Shown piece by piece: positions 1-13,015 of a DNA stretch of 64,000 nt; within the stretch, counting starts at the first letter, position 1; each line of letters opens with the position of its first letter. The DNA lies in NCBI GenBank assembly GCA_000310025.1, contig FN648441.1, positions 62,001 to 126,000 of the forward strand. Reading direction: 5' to 3'. A program made the position numbers and the translations under genes. The notes under the pieces were generated by a model. That model saw nothing but the letters and a program-made list of their open reading frames with translations, was not told the origin of the DNA and searched no databases. The DNA comes from Ectocarpus siliculosus (Eukaryota > Sar > Phaeophyceae > Ectocarpales > Ectocarpaceae).

Positions 1-259
1 GTTTTTGGCGCATGACCATCTGATGATTGTCCGATGGTCCCCCTTGCTTGTGACACCTCCACGTGGTACTGTACCATGCCTTCTTGTGTGAGGCTTTTCC
101 GGAGCTCTCCATACACAACGGGCACCCGAGGATTATCTTCTGTGTATTTCCTGTTTTTTGCTGTTTATTTTGCGCCAACTTTCCTTTGTGTTGTCTCCTC
201 ATCCCGCTGCTTTTGGTTGGTTGGTTGCTTGCTTGCTTGCGATCCACCCACCCACCCAG

Positions 260-2984
260 GTCACTCGAATAAAGATGTGGATGATCGGGCTGCTGAAGCG
301 AAAAGGTTTCATGGGGGTGTTTCTGCTCGCGTCCGTGCCCAACATGGCCTTTGACCTATGCGGCATGTGCTGCGGGCACTTCATGATGCCCTTCTCCACT
401 TTCTTCAGCGCCGTTCTCCTCGGAAAGGCTGGGGTTAAGGCGAGTCATGGAGGGGTGGCTGGAGCGTGGACGGGAAAGTTGTACTTGTGTGTACAAGTAT
501 GTATGCGTTGTGCTTTTGTTTCTTGGGTGTTGGGATCGATTGCTCCAAAGAGGGGCTTGGCCAATAATAATCAAGTTAAGTTAGCAGTGGTGTACTTACC
601 GGGAAACAAAGAAGGCAAACGGACACGTCTTGTTATCGTATCGGTTAGGTGTATGTGTTTGCTGTTGCGGGTGTTGGCGGCTTCCGTAAAACTGAGCAGT
701 CACGTGGAATGGATCTGATGATATCTCCTGCCCCCAAAGACGGTGTTCTCCGATATTTTCGTGTCTAGACCACACTAAATACAACTTTTGAGCGATTCCG
801 CCTGTTGTTGTCGCTCGTTTTATTTCTCCACCACCGCCGCGGCACCCAACCGGTGAAAGTCTCCTGCGTTTGCGTTTCACTCACACAGACCCGACCGACG
901 CCTGGTTGATCACGATGCGATGGGCTTCCCACGGAATTATCTATCTTGTCGGCGAACACAATCGACGTGGCTCCTCTCTTCCCGCGTGTGAAAGTTTTTT
1001 GCGGCTATCTCGGGATTTTGGCACCACCGTGAGCATGGGCATGATCGTGGAACGCGCCATTTTTTGTCGTTGTTTTTTTTGCCGGTTCAGATTATTCTCC
1101 AGACGGCGTTCTTCACGATGGCGTTCCACGAGCACCATCTGGAGGCGTTCATCACCGTCATCAGGAGGTGGACACCGGAGTCGTTGAACCTCGGGGGAAT
1201 TCTCCACGTTGCACTCGTTCAGGTAACAACGGAAGTACATGTAGGCCCTGAAAGTACCCAATAAATATCCAAGCTCTAAGCAATATACCTGGGCGGGTTG
1301 GTTCGTCGAGATATTTTGCATGTAAGAGGTACTTACGAGGTAAATTCGTCATTTAAAAAGTTTACCGGGGGATGCGCGCACCAGAGGAAGGTTGCTGGCT
1401 CGTGCTGTTCATTCACGTTTTACCCAGCGCACAGGGTCCGTTGGTAGCCAGGAGCATGGGAGGAAATAATTCGTTGTCAACCGCAATCTTATTGCGTGCT
1501 TAAGGTCGGGGTCCAAGAACTCTGAGAAAGTCTCCACGTATGCAATCCACTTGCCGGGCGGGAGCAAGGGGGATGGCATGGTACATATAACGACCCCCCC
1601 CGAGCACCATGTAGACTAAGGGGTGACGTCTTGGCTATGGAGGTGTTTACTATACAAGTCTCCAGTCCTGGCCTGTGCATGATACCGCGCATCGTGCGTG
1701 CGTGCGTGCGAATTTCTCCCCCCGTCGCCGCACTCGAAGGCTTGTGATTTCTCTTCGCCTCCACACGTTTGGTGCTTCAGCTCTTTGCCCTTTACTTTGA
1801 TTCGCTTGCCCATTTTTCATGTCACCTAGCTTATTTTTGCCCGTTGTATTTCGATTCACTTGCCCATTGTGTGTGCATGTTCACCTGCCACCTGCCTGCC
1901 GCCACCAGATGAAGGCACAGTTCCACACCCTGGCCGGGGAGGGCGAGTCGGTCGTCCAGGCGGTGGACATCGAGGACGGGGCCGGCGGAGTCGTTGAGGC
2001 GGTCATCTCTCGGTTGAAGGCCGGGTGGACCGTGGTGCTTGTGGTGATCGTGCTCGCCTTTGCGGGGTCCTGCATCGAGGAGATCGCCAAGCGAAGGTAT
2101 GTAGGCAGGAGGAAGGGATTGAAGGAGTTTCGGGTCGGGAAAATGACGACGCCGTGCTAGGAAATAGAAGTAACATCCAATCGAAGAAAACCTACCCGTT
2201 CGAGATACAGGCACAATCGAGGGGGGTGTTTTGAAGTCTTGACGATTTGTATAGGTGGCTGGCTCACAACCGCCAGGTTCTTCATATATTCTTTTGATGA
2301 CCTGGCGAGAAGGGTATGCTAACGGAAGAGAGGAGAGCGAGACGGGCCACCGATGTTTGGTCGCCGTTGAGCCTTCGTTTTTTGACGCCCTTGTTTTTTT
2401 TTCTTCCGTGTGTTGTGCCATGAGTGCCCTGCTTTCAATGATTGTCCATCTGCGAAGCAAGCTGAGTGGTTGCCGATTTTCGGGGCCTGTCGTCGACCCG
2501 ATTCTCGCTTATGGCGACCATGTCTGCCCCGCCGACGTATTGTTTTGTGGTAACCCTCTACATGAACTAATTTATCGTCCATCGCGTGTATTGTTCTATC
2601 CCTTGCCTCCCCCGAAAGCGACGCCTTGGGACGTGACCAGACTGTAACTCGTGTGGTAGATACTGTGGTTGTACCTAACCGCTGCTGTTGTTGTTTTGTT
2701 CCTTATGAACTGTGTTTGACCGTTGTCTCAGCGCCGCGTACGAAGACAAGGAGACGATCCGCGTCTTCGCCGAGGGGAACCGGCAGCGCGAGATCGAGAA
2801 GCACCGGGTCCGGGGGCTCTCGTCGTCGTCGTGTGTGGAGGGAAGGACGGGCCGAATTAGCGACAGCGATGACGACGACGACGATGACGATAGCGACCAT
2901 AACGACGGCGGCAAGGTAGCCGCCGCAGCCACCAACGCGGCGGCGGCGGCAGCAGCGGCGCCAGCTGTAGGGGGCGGCACGTGA
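260..2984 (+). CDS. VMP1: VMP1-like vacuole membrane protein, 3' four exons (gene begins left of window)
   Basis: Exons 260-433, 1091-1222, 1909-2096 and 2732-2984 join in frame (phases 0, 0, 2). Exon one carries the most conserved VMP1 stretch: FLLASVPNMAFDLCGMCCGH then MPFSTFF and LLGKAG, matching the family pattern of an ASIPNPLFDLAG-like motif, CGH, PFWTFF and GKAIIK. Exon three gives the last hydrophobic helix (WTVVLVVIVLAFAGS) followed by IEEIAK, like the end of animal and plant VMP1. VMP1 is a multi-pass ER scramblase of the DedA/VTT superfamily, needed for autophagosome formation and lipid transfer. The last exon is unusual: after a basic segment it encodes an Asp run and Ala runs before a TGA at 2982-2984, a low-complexity tail that animal VMP1 lacks. 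Donors are GTTAAG (weak), GTAACA and GTATGT. Upstream exons with the first helices are outside the window. Confidence 0.85.
1223..1908 (+). other. VMP1 intron containing a segment duplicated at 10.1 kb
   Basis: This intron has no recognisable gene. About 1430-1640 is clearly similar to 10,090-10,320, including a shared run around AACTCTGAGAAAGTCTCCACG. On the minus strand both copies can encode a peptide around GKWI-(x)-VETFSEFLD, but a one-base length difference changes the frame downstream, so coding is doubtful. Confidence 0.5.
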
Positions 2985-5900
2985 GGATCGTGGCGGTGGC
3001 AGCGGCAGCGGCAGCTGCAATAGTGTTTTGATGAAGTACATTAACTGTGGATGATTGTGATAATCAGCGGGAAGGACCAACGGCGGCAGGCGGCGATGGT
3101 ACGCAGCACGTCGTACAAAAAAGGTTGCCGGTCAAAGCATGGTGTTTTCTTCTTTTTTCTGTTGGTTGTTGTTACTGTGTGCGTGTTTGTTTTCTGCGGT
3201 ATTTGGCGGTACACCTCTTGGTGTCTGGTATCGGAACAGCCCCCGGGCCGCACCAAAGCCGGATAAATCCAAGGTCGCGAGGACGCGAGTTCATCGCCGT
3301 CGGGTATTACCGAAGTATGCAGCACGGTTTGACGGCAAAGCTTGCTTGGCAAGACTGCAAGCTGCTCTGGCCTTCTCGGTGTAGGTGAACGCTAATCTTG
3401 CAGGAAGGGGGAGGGGGGGTGCGATCGAGATATTATTTTGAGGAGCGTGATAAAGAGGAGGCGTTGTTTCAGCCCCTGTGGGGGCGGGGGCGGGGGGGGG
3501 CGGGGGGCAGCAGTTCATGTTCCAAGGGCCAAGGCCAAACGAGGGCAGACTTACTGCTGAGAGTGCACGTACGTGCAGAGAACGTGGCACGCTACTAGAG
3601 CGTAGCCCGAATTATTTCGCTATTTTACTCAAGACACGCGGGGCGATAGAGACACGCTATGTTGCGATCCCTGGGGTGTAGAGAGCAGGGGGTTGGGTAG
3701 GGAGGGAGTGAAATCTGATGAACCCGAGGGTGGACAGCAGTGGGTAGATAGATGTTGGTGCTCTGGAACCAGGGAACAGCTCGACTGTCGCCCCCCGAAA
3801 GCGTGAAACATGCAAGTACAGTAAGGCGCGATCATCATATCGGAGTAGTGTGTTCGTGGCTTCATTCCAGCCATCGTTTGTTTTTGTGGTGACGTGAGTG
3901 AGCATCACCTTTTGGTGTCCTCTTCGCGCCCCATCCTCTAGGTTGTTGCTCTCCGACGCTGTTGCTACAGTAGAGTGTGTCCCGCGGAGGCAGGCGTGGT
4001 TGGTGGGATGTACAGGACATGCGCCAGAAGTGGAGGAAATGATACCGCCAGATGCAACCAACGTCGCACGATTAACGTGCACCACCTGAAGCTTTCTGAA
4101 CCTCGGCAAGGAGACGAAAGCATTGTGCCAACGCACGTTTCAGGAATGCGCGTCAGATTTGTTGCATTTGTATCCTTGGCAATGCTACTTTGACGGAAGT
4201 CCCGCCAAAGCAGCGGCTGTGACGTCGGCGCCCAGGGAGGCTGACTCTCTTCAAGGCAGCACGTGATTCGTTGCATGTAAGCATTATTTTCCTGTGATTT
4301 CTATAAATCTACAATTAGCAACTGCAAGGGGACATTGTCACTAGCATTCTGAATTGTGCGTTCGCAGGCATGACGAGTTCGGGACGGCCTATTTACTGTT
4401 GTTGCGACTTCGTATTCACTCACCTGTTCATGTGCCCGGTATCTACAGTAGTATTGGTTCCGCTCTCCCTCTCATGTCTCATCGAACTTTTGTCCCTGTG
4501 AAACACGTTGCATTACGTTTCACGTTTGAGACGTTCGCTTCTTACGCACGGAGGGGGGAGCAAGTGAACCGGGGCTGCTGGCATGAACCACATCATCACC
4601 CGGGCTTCGTCTCCGTGCTCGCCTAATGCGATCTGCCTCCGCAGGACACGGAAGGGCATCTCTATTTTTGCCCACCACGCGGTGTGACAGCGCAGCGCGT
4701 GCTCGTGCACGCGTCCTGCTGCGATTAAGTCGTATAACAACAGCGAGCTGTAGACAGAGAGCACCGATGGACCAAGCATTAATGCCTTACTTACGTGAGA
4801 GCTGTCTTGGTTCTCACAGAACCCGTCGAATGGAAGGGTGCCGAGGGTGGTCGATCATCGGCGCGCCTACAACAACTGTTTAGGCCAGAGGCCGAGAACG
4901 GCAAGCAGAACAAAAGTACGTTGTGTCCCAAAATACGTCGTGTCCCAATTAATTGCACAAATTGAGGTTCTGCTGTGCAGCTTACTTGCAGCTCTAGTAC
5001 ACAAAAAAACGAGACTGTTACGGTCAGAGCGCGAGAAAATAAAATCAAGCATAGTCGAGTCTACATACGACAGTCAGGACTCTAGGGAGGTTGGTTGCGG
5101 GTTTGTTCAGTGAGAAACGTTGGGAGAAAAGCTCTCCATACCTGTGCTCTCGACCCGAAGCAGTTTTTCCTGGTCGCCCGCAATAGAACAACAATCCCAA
5201 ATTCTTGGCGAACGAACATAAACTTCCCAGTTGAGAGCATCATCGGAGAATCTTCTCTACGGCGGTCTGCGCAATGAGCCGACAGCAAACGATTCGCCCC
5301 CTCCTCGCCATACAACCGCCCCCCGCAATCCCTCCCCAGTCAGACAGATTCTCTCACCGCACCGACAAAGCACCAGAAGCACATAGTTCGAGAACCAACC
5401 ACCGTGAGCAAGGCCTCTGTCTTTTCGGTAGTGCATTGGGGCTCAGTGCCGAACCGCGGGCGGGAACACAGTTCTGACTGATTGTCGTATCGGCAATCGT
5501 TGAGTTGGCCAGAAGAAGGGCAGCAAGGGTGGAACGAGATCAGCTTCCTCGCGCATACAGAGAGGTGAGCGTGGGTGTCAGCAGGAGCGTAGAGGCAGTA
5601 GCGTATATATGACAGGCAGATGCGTTTCGTATGCACGCAAGTGCTGCATGTATTCATGCCTGTGAATCGCCTTGGTAACAGCAATGACAACACGCGGCAC
5701 ACCGTTTTTACCACTGCTGACAGCATTACAATCGAAGTTTTCCCGAAGTTGTAGTGTACAAGCCCGGTTCGAGGCATGCAGAGGCGTTGTTTGCGTAGTG
5801 GAGATACCTGTTTCTTTGGCACCAAGGTTCCCGGTGCTACGTGGACCTGCCAACGATTATATTCCGCCCGGGCGTACAACATACGTAGAGCTACTTACGC

Positions 5901-6557
5901 AGCCGACGGCAGGTGGTCTCCATATCGGAACGTGATTTCTCGGAACATTCCTTGGGTATTCCTTGGGTAGGCGAAGCCCGCGAGTGCAGCGTGCTACGGT
6001 AGATTTTATCCCTTCTTTGCACCGCGGCACAACAGTCTTACAGATAAAGTAACCTAACCCTCACCCCCTCTTGTGTCTTGTTTTCAGGCGTCCAGCTATC
6101 CCTTACTCGCGTGCGAAGGTGTACAATCCTCGTGGTCAGATTGTGTAGCAGGTAGCAGTGGGTGTTACGATGATATGTATGCATGTTGTTGTTGGTCATC
6201 AACTCGACGGCTCTCTACACAGCTATACAGGGTTTGAAGAGAACCCCAAACACACGCACACGCCGTGATTAGTGTCGCCGTGGTCATCATGCTTCATCTG
6301 CATCCCCCCCCCCCCTGATTTCTATGCCTTTTCACCCTGTCTCGCCGTCTCCTCTGTGTTCGACTAGTCTACCCCTCGTAGGTGCGGATCGGATTGTGTA
6401 TCAAGCGATCGATCAAGATCAAGGTCTCGATCAAGGACAGAGCTCTCATCACGCTATCGAGAGCTTGCTTGCCGACTTCGGTCTTCGCCGTCCATACTAC
6501 CTGCTACTGAGAGCAGTCACCGTTGTCCCGCGCGAAATACACCGGCGTCGTGCCGAC
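2985..6557. other. Region without a supported gene
   Basis: The region after the VMP1 stop holds GGCAGC microsatellite-like sequence (about 2992-3026), a G-rich tract and, at about 4313-4615, a segment repeated at 10,325-10,625. Open frames on the minus strand (3657-4136, 159 codons; 5340-5882, 180 codons) have no recognised domain and no supporting splice or codon evidence, so they are not called. A plus-strand promoter and first exon for the membrane-protein gene at 6.5 kb should lie in the right part but could not be located. Confidence 0.4.
3474..3510 (+). repeat. G-rich tract, possible G-quadruplex
   Basis: Runs of five, five, ten and six G separated by single C residues form a strong quadruplex-type pattern on the plus strand about 500 bases past the VMP1 stop. 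No function is implied by the sequence alone. Confidence 0.5.
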
Positions 6558-8280
6558 ATGGCTTGCTCGGACGGGGATTCTTTCACTATCGATTCTGACG
6601 TCACGTACGATGCTTCCCAAGAATTCAACGGTTGCTACGACGCGTCGGGAGTCTTCAACTCTGAAACCGTGTACTTCTTGGAGGGAGAAGAGCTCGGCGG
6701 CACACCGGGGGTGTATAATAGTCTTGAAATTCACGACGATCATGTGAGTGAGGCATACGAATTTTTCAGAGGTGTGAGGTTGGCCATATTTCAAGTATAT
6801 TGCTGGCTGACTTTGCGAGCCCTCAAGGCTCAAAGGGTCGGCCGTCGAAACCACATATTGACAGACAGCCATGCTACGTTGGCGCATGGAATGAATGGTG
6901 GCATGGCCGGTGGAGTACAGTAGGCAACTTTGGATAGGACCAAGTCATGACACCTGCCCGTTTCATCACGTTTCATGGATGAGTCTCGACCGAGTGACAA
7001 TACTACGAAGTATACAGCAGTAGGTCGGGATTCTCACAAACCCTATTTAGCACATTCTTGGGTCTACAAATGGCTTGTTGGTCATGACACCTACATATTC
7101 AAGTACATGAGCGCCATTTTATGACGTAAATATGATCTTGTCGTGGGGGTGTTCTGTCGGTCATCACAGGCGGGCCATTGTCTGTCATGTTTTGTTGTAC
7201 TCGACACAAGGCATTCAGGACACACTCGTTGGCTTTGTACATGTCGTTGGCGGCGCTCGCCCTCTACGAACCGTTAATAATGTACCCTACCTCCATGTGC
7301 TTCACTCGATCAAACTAAAGGAAAGGACATACGGCTCTTCGAACGCTAGGGCTCCGTACCAATTCATGAAAAATCTTCTGTGTGGATGATTCGGCTGCGG
7401 TACGCCGTGGAAACCCCTGCATCACGCCGGTGTGGCAGACTCTGACTCCGTACAGCCGCATGCGTGGACGACGAAATATTGCAGGGTGTCTGGGCACTGG
7501 CATATTATACGACGGACGGGACATTCTCCCGCAGATGCCAAGACGCTGAAGAGGAAGATTCGTCAACACTGCATCCTGCAGACGTCTTGCAGTGGGACTG
7601 CAAGGACCCTGACGATCTTGATTCTGTCCTGTACGCAGATGTCGACGCGGCGGTGACCATTACCTGTGGCTGTGACTCTCCAACCCCGGCGCCGACCGCT
7701 ACTCCCGCCCCCACACTCGGCCAAACCTCACCTACTTCCGTACCTTCAAGCCCTTCGCCTGAGGTGGTGACGGAATCATCTTCAGGAGAAGGTGAGCAGC
7801 TGATGTAATTCGTGTACGTTGTTTTATTGTTCCGGGCAGGGTGAGTTCGCATCATTGAAAGTACTAGGGTACGTGATGAGTCTGATCCATGCCTGGAGAT
7901 TCCCAGCGAGCGTCAGGCACATCCTATTCCTGGCTTCCCCTTGTGCACGACAAAGTGTCTCGACGTCAACATCCATTCCATTCATCGCGGCTTTGACGTG
8001 TTATTTTAACTATGCCAATATAGCGACTCCGGTGGGCGCCATCGCTGGAGGTGTGCTGGTGAGCGTACTGGTGGTTGGCGCCGTTATCCTGGCTTTCCTC
8101 TTCAAGACTGGTCGTTTGAAGACCTGCCCCGGGGGCTCGAGAAATACACCTGCTGATGACGTCGTCGCGCGAGGTTCTGCTAGCGGCTCGGCGCCGACCC
8201 GAGGGGCGCGGGTTGAGGCCACCGGGGGGGCCATTAGGGGTCCGTATCCCGTTCCCTACCAGTACCCGGCGGCGGTATGA
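6558..8280 (+). CDS. Single-pass membrane protein with Pro/Thr-rich stalk (partial gene model)
   Basis: Two 3' exons are well supported. Exon about 7456-7791 encodes an ectodomain part (ILQGVWALAYYTTDG, then single Cys residues and TITCGC) and a Pro/Thr/Ser-rich stalk of repeated TPAP-like units. Its donor GTGAGC leaves phase 1. Exon 8024-8280 follows acceptor ATATAG in the same phase and encodes AGGVLVSVLVVGAVILAFLF, a clear transmembrane helix, then a basic stop-transfer segment and a cytoplasmic tail ending PYQYPAAV. An earlier exon near 6558-6743 (FNGCYDASGVF, LEGEELGGTPG, ending at a GTGAGT donor) resembles the same ectodomain, but its phase does not match the next exon, so an intervening exon is probably missing from this model. 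The protein is likely a type I cell-surface protein. I do not recognise a named family. Relics of its 3' exon occur at 10.6 and 39.5 kb. Confidence 0.55.
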
Positions 8281-9055
8281 CTCGAGTTGCAGACCGTGCG
8301 GGGCGAGGAGTATTCTACTCTCGCCATTCACTGACAAAGGAAGCCTGTTCAACTTGCCCTGCGGCTTCTGCAGAGCGCCGTCGCTGGATCAATAGGCCCA
8401 GCCGGAGCATTAGGAGGGACACCTCGTGCGGTGACCGATAATTTTAATGACCCGACAGGAGGGGTTGGACAGAAGGGGGTTGAATTGACTCATTTTGTTT
8501 CGTGCTTCGCTCAAGTTGATGTTTGATTTGAATTTGAATCTGCCAAAGCAGCGTACGCATGTGGTGGATTGTTGTTCATTAGCGACAAGTCCAAATCCCG
8601 TATCGATTCGGGTGTATCAGTACGTATGCGTGTGGGTCCTATTAGTCCATATGTTTCGGTCCTCACTGTTACGACTTCCGCGTCGAAGGCGTGAATTCTC
8701 GTGCTCATAGGGTGTTGGTATTACAGGGTGTTCGTGAGCGTTTTTACTGGAAAGCCCTCCTGAGGCCGTGTGGGATTTATCTCTTCTCCTCGCCAAAGAT
8801 AGGGCGCCGGGCGATTCTTCCGTGCAGGTCTCCGAGCTGGCAACATGTGAAATGCACAGATTGCTGTGGTTCGAACGTTGGTGTTGCAGGTGTAGTGGTG
8901 GCGGACCTAAGCGCCTTGTAGAGGGAGATTTCACTCGTGATGAACGCCTGTGTCGATCAAAAAGATTGCTGCTCGTGAAAATGCACGCAATGAAAAAATG
9001 TGAAGGGCGGTGATTGCCCAGATTTGATGTGGGCGATTACCGGGGAGGGAGATGG

Positions 9056-9118
<63 letters not shown>

Positions 9119-10089
9119 GAGAGAGAGAGCACTCTTGGTGTCAACGAGGCTCATCCTGGTACTTGGGGGAGAAAGTACGCAGAGAGCAGAATACTTTGCC
9201 GGCATCTTGTAGACCAATTCCAGGCGATTGTGTACGAATTAAATGTTGATTCCGTAGGTGAACGAAATATGTACTGGACTCGTTCTAATATAGGGCCGCG
9301 TCTAGAGCATGTTGTACACAATTGTTTGAGAAACAATCTTAGAATGACCTACTGTAATAGTGGCATTCCAACTTGTAAAGCACGCAACATTCTGGGGGCA
9401 TTCTGGGGCACACGCTGTTCCCGCTTTGTGACTGTCTTCGATATAAAGTGAAAAAGATGGGCCACACTTTTCACAACATTGCCGTGACCTGTGTGAAACG
9501 TTCGCTTCCCCTGACCTTGCCGCGAAGAGTCCGGCAACGGTTCGGTAACGAGGGTTCCAAACGGAACGAAACATGTGGCACCAATTCACAGCGTGTCACA
9601 TTAAATAGAACGGTTTGTGTGGTGAAAGGAGTGCTGTGGCACCAAAAACTCGTCTCTACGTCTCTACGATTCACTCAATTTTCATTGGCACCATATTTCT
9701 CTACACGGTTCCAGCAGCATACATACAAAAGGAGTGAATCCCAGCAACTGAACTGCAGCTAGGACGGAATAGAGGGTCGTTCGACTCCAAATGATTCCAC
9801 CCCATAACAGATGCAGTTCAGCCTGGTCCATCAGTTTTTCCCATGAGTCTCGCTGACTCTGGAATATATCTGATCACCCAATGACGGACCGTCCGCAGCA
9901 CCGGTTCTTCTGCCGCCCCGTGTAATATTTTGACCTTACCATCGTTTCGTGACCCGGACAACTAAACACACGTTTGACTAAACGGCACTCGCACATCAAG
10001 CGGGGAGTTTTCACAAATACTTCACGCATCACATGCTCTTGCCCACCAGCGAGAGAGTTTTGTCTTGTGCTTTTCATTCATATATTGCC
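8281..10089. other. Intergenic region, no gene seen
   Basis: The stretch after the membrane-protein stop holds no domain that I recognise on either strand. It contains a long GA microsatellite. Open frames through it are short and, across the repeat, encode only Arg-Glu alternation. Confidence 0.5.
9059..9114 (+). repeat. (GA)n microsatellite
   Basis: About 28 near-perfect GA dinucleotides, followed after an AACA interruption by a few more units. The strand-specific purine run can form triplex DNA. It lies in intergenic sequence and is probably length-variable. Confidence 0.9.
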
Positions 10090-10625
10090 CCGCTCACAGG
10101 GTGCATTTGTTTTTTTTTTTGGCCAGGAGCATGGGAGGAAACAATTCATTGTCGACCACATGCACTCTTTCGTGGTTAAGATCGGCATCCAAGAACTCTG
10201 AGAAAGTCTCCACGCATCCAATCCACTTGCCGGACGGGGTTAAGGGGAGCGACGTGGTATTACAACGTCCGCCTGCGCAACATGCATGGGGTGACGTAGT
10301 GGCTGTGGAGATGTTCACGACACACAATAGCAACTGTTTGGGGTCATTCATTCTCACTAGCCTACAATTATGGGCTAGCAGGCACGACGAGTTCGGGACG
10401 GCCTATTTACAGCTGGTTTTGCGACTTCTTATTCACTCACCCGTTCATGTGCCTTGTATCTACAGCAGTGGTTCCGCTCTCTCTCTCTCATGCCGTTTCT
10501 GAGACGACTTTGTGTCCGTGTGAATATGGTACATTTCACGTCTGAGGCGCTCGCTTCTTACCCACGGAGGCGCAACAAGTGAAACAGGGCTGCTGGCATG
10601 AACCACATCATCATCACCCGGGCTT
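10090..10625. repeat. Deleted duplicate of the VMP1 3' region
   Basis: The left part (to about 10,320) is similar to 1430-1640 and the right part (from about 10,325) is similar to 4313-4615, in the same order and orientation. The 2.7 kb that separates the two source segments, including VMP1 exons three and four, is absent. This is therefore a decayed duplicate with an internal deletion. It abuts the truncated membrane-protein tail at 10,627. Confidence 0.65.
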
Positions 10626-10626
10626 T

Positions 10627-10685
10627 ACTGCGGCCCCCATAACGCGTCAGTATCCTGCTGCCTATCAGTACCCGCAAGCAAAATG
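10627..10685 (+). pseudogene. Relic of membrane-protein C-terminal tail
   Basis: Reads AAPITRQYPAAYQYPQAK then TGA. It matches the tail at 39,690 (AAPIARQYPAAY) and resembles the end of the intact gene at 8280 (YPVPYQYPAAV). The transmembrane and stalk parts are missing because the sequence to the left is unrelated duplicate DNA. Homology with unit 2 continues rightwards, so this marks the left edge of duplication unit 1. Confidence 0.65.
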
Positions 10686-13015
10686 AGTCCGAGAGTTGCA
10701 GGTACTCTACCCTGCCCATTCACTGACATAGGAAGATTTTCCTCCTTGGCCGGCGGCCTCACCAGACCACTGTTCGTTGTATCAATAGGCCTGTCGTACA
10801 GTGGTAGGGATCCCTTCGTGCGGTGTTCGAGAATTTGAATGGCCCTAATTGGGGGGGGGGGGGGGGGTGAGTTGGCCCGTTGATATCGTCGTTCCCTCAC
10901 GTGGATGTTGGCATCTTCTGGGATCGACAAAAAAAGCGGGTTACGCGTACAGTATCAGGTGCGGATGTTTGCACCGCGCCCAAAGACTAATGAATATGGT
11001 CGAGGGGGTACTCGACAAATTATCTCCACACCGAAGTTCCACTCTTCTTTTTGATGTTTGTTGAGGGGGGTCGCGAATGTATGTCCTATATTCGCCTACT
11101 ATTGGGCCCCACGGGGGGAACAAGCTTTGCGTCCGGATATCCCCAATTGGGAGCTACAGCAGTAGCGTCCTCTCTTTCAAACCACCGAGCCATGATCACT
11201 AAAAACGGGCATGTACGTCCGCACGTCCGTGACACGTCGGCGTGAAACGTCATCACAATTGCAGGAAATTCAGATACATATCTTAACCACGCATAGTTTG
11301 TAGAAACAGTGCTGTAGTGCAACGGGCATCCAGAGACACCGGCAAGACGCCGGTTATGCCGCACGGGTTAGTACGCGGAAACTTAAGCTCTTGCTCTCAT
11401 CATTTGTAATCAACATCAATTTCTTTCCCCAAACTGCAACCCAAACACGAACATTGTTGACTGAGCGCCGAGGGGAACGGCGTTGGGCAAAACCTTACAT
11501 GGTCCTGGCGCCATTTTGAAGAAACGCCGAACCAACGTCAAACCTGCCCGTGCCCACCTCCTGTGCCCCAAATACAGCCACAAATAAGATCCCTCTCGCA
11601 ACGCAGTCAGCGACATACCAATATATACATACACGAGATTCTCGTACGAGCGTGTAAACCTCCGGCGTTCCACAAAATCTAAACTTGCACCCGCTCCGAA
11701 AATTCCTCATATATTCTTATTGAGTTTCCCCACTTCTTCTTCTCGAGAAAAGTAATCGATCGGTAGACGCCTGCCAGGTTGCCTAATCACCTCGCTCTTT
11801 GGCGAAACGGTCCTTTGTTATCGTTAACAATCCGCCCCCCGTCCGCAATACAAGTCTTTGGGCGCGGTTTCAACGTCTCCTCGTTCCTGCCACGGAATGG
11901 TATCGAGGATGAAACGCGTGCCACCTGAATCACGTACTGCTAGTCACTTGATAGTGGTTGACAGAAATGATCTTTATCCCTCGTAAACCCAACACGAATC
12001 CAATCTATAGTCAAAGCCTAGACTATAAACCATGAACAACAGTAAGTAATACAGAAAACCAAAAGACATGACAGTTTATTGCTGTCCAGTCGAGTCTTCG
12101 TAGTTCTAACCGCGTTTTTTGCAGTACCGCACGGCACCGATGTCAACAGCGAACGTTTTGGCCACGTCCACTTACTTTGGGGACACAGAACCCATGACTC
12201 TCGAAACAACCGAAAGGATTGCCTCGATCCACGAGGAACCAATCCAAAGGACAAAAGTTCAAACAAATTAATCAATTTTCACCTACTACGGCTGGAACTG
12301 AAGCCATCTCTGACCTCCGCCGAGCACCAACCCTACCACCAACCCCAAATAGTCGACTGGGAGAATATGAGACGGTCGTGGGAAAGCCCAACGATAAATC
12401 AGCCGGTCTGTTACTCCAGGAGAGCGGAACCCACTTGGCAAAGAACATGCGACTTGTTCTTGTTTACACGCCGGTGGGCTCTCTATCCACGATGAGCTTC
12501 TTGAAAACAATCGAGGTGTCACACGACGACGTTGATGGTCTGCGTGCTGCTGATGCGCACCTGCAGGAAAGGCATTCCGCTCCCGTCATGTAGATGCTCC
12601 ATGTGAGCTCTCGGCAATCCACGTCAGATTCAAATCAAGGCCCGCGGGCCCCCGCACGTTGTCTACGTGTTGAGCACACGGGATTTTCCGCTCTGAATAT
12701 GAAGGTGTCGAAGCGGGCTCCAGGTACTCTAGCTCAGATTGAAGCCAAGGCCCAAGGGTCCCTCCACGTGGTCTGCGTGTCGACAGTGGGGCCCACGGCA
12801 AAAACTGTGAACTATCGCGCGGCCATTGCTCAAATGATATTGAGTAGATGTGTCTGTCAATCGCGAAATCATCCTGGTATACGGACACATGCACAAAAAG
12901 ACAAGGAAAGAACAAGGAACAACATGGCACGGTTCGATCACCGCTGTTCTCGTTTGTCTACCAGGCACGTCCCCTGCATACATGCCCGTGCCGTTCGTAG
13001 GCAGGGGTGACTCAC
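10686..13015. other. 3' flank of protease gene 1, no firm gene
   Basis: Homologous to 39.8-43.1 kb. It includes a poly-G run (about 10,850-10,868) and a stretch near 12,100-12,260 open on both strands in one copy or the other. A 5-base indel between the copies breaks the best plus-strand frame there (containing SERLGQVH in unit 2), so coding is unproven. A degenerate two-copy repeat of about 110-bp period lies at 12,620-12,790. Confidence 0.4.

Noticed and set aside
5340-5882. 180-codon minus-strand open frame
   Set aside because: No domain, no splice context and no duplicate for codon comparison; it could be chance.
9000-9451. Open frame with a long Arg-Glu run
   Set aside because: It is produced by the GA microsatellite and has no other coding support.
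12018-12275. Possible exon near 12.1-12.3 kb, conserved at 42.0-42.3 kb
   Set aside because: Frames are open on either strand in part, but a 5-base indel between copies and an in-frame stop break each candidate, so neither strand could be supported.
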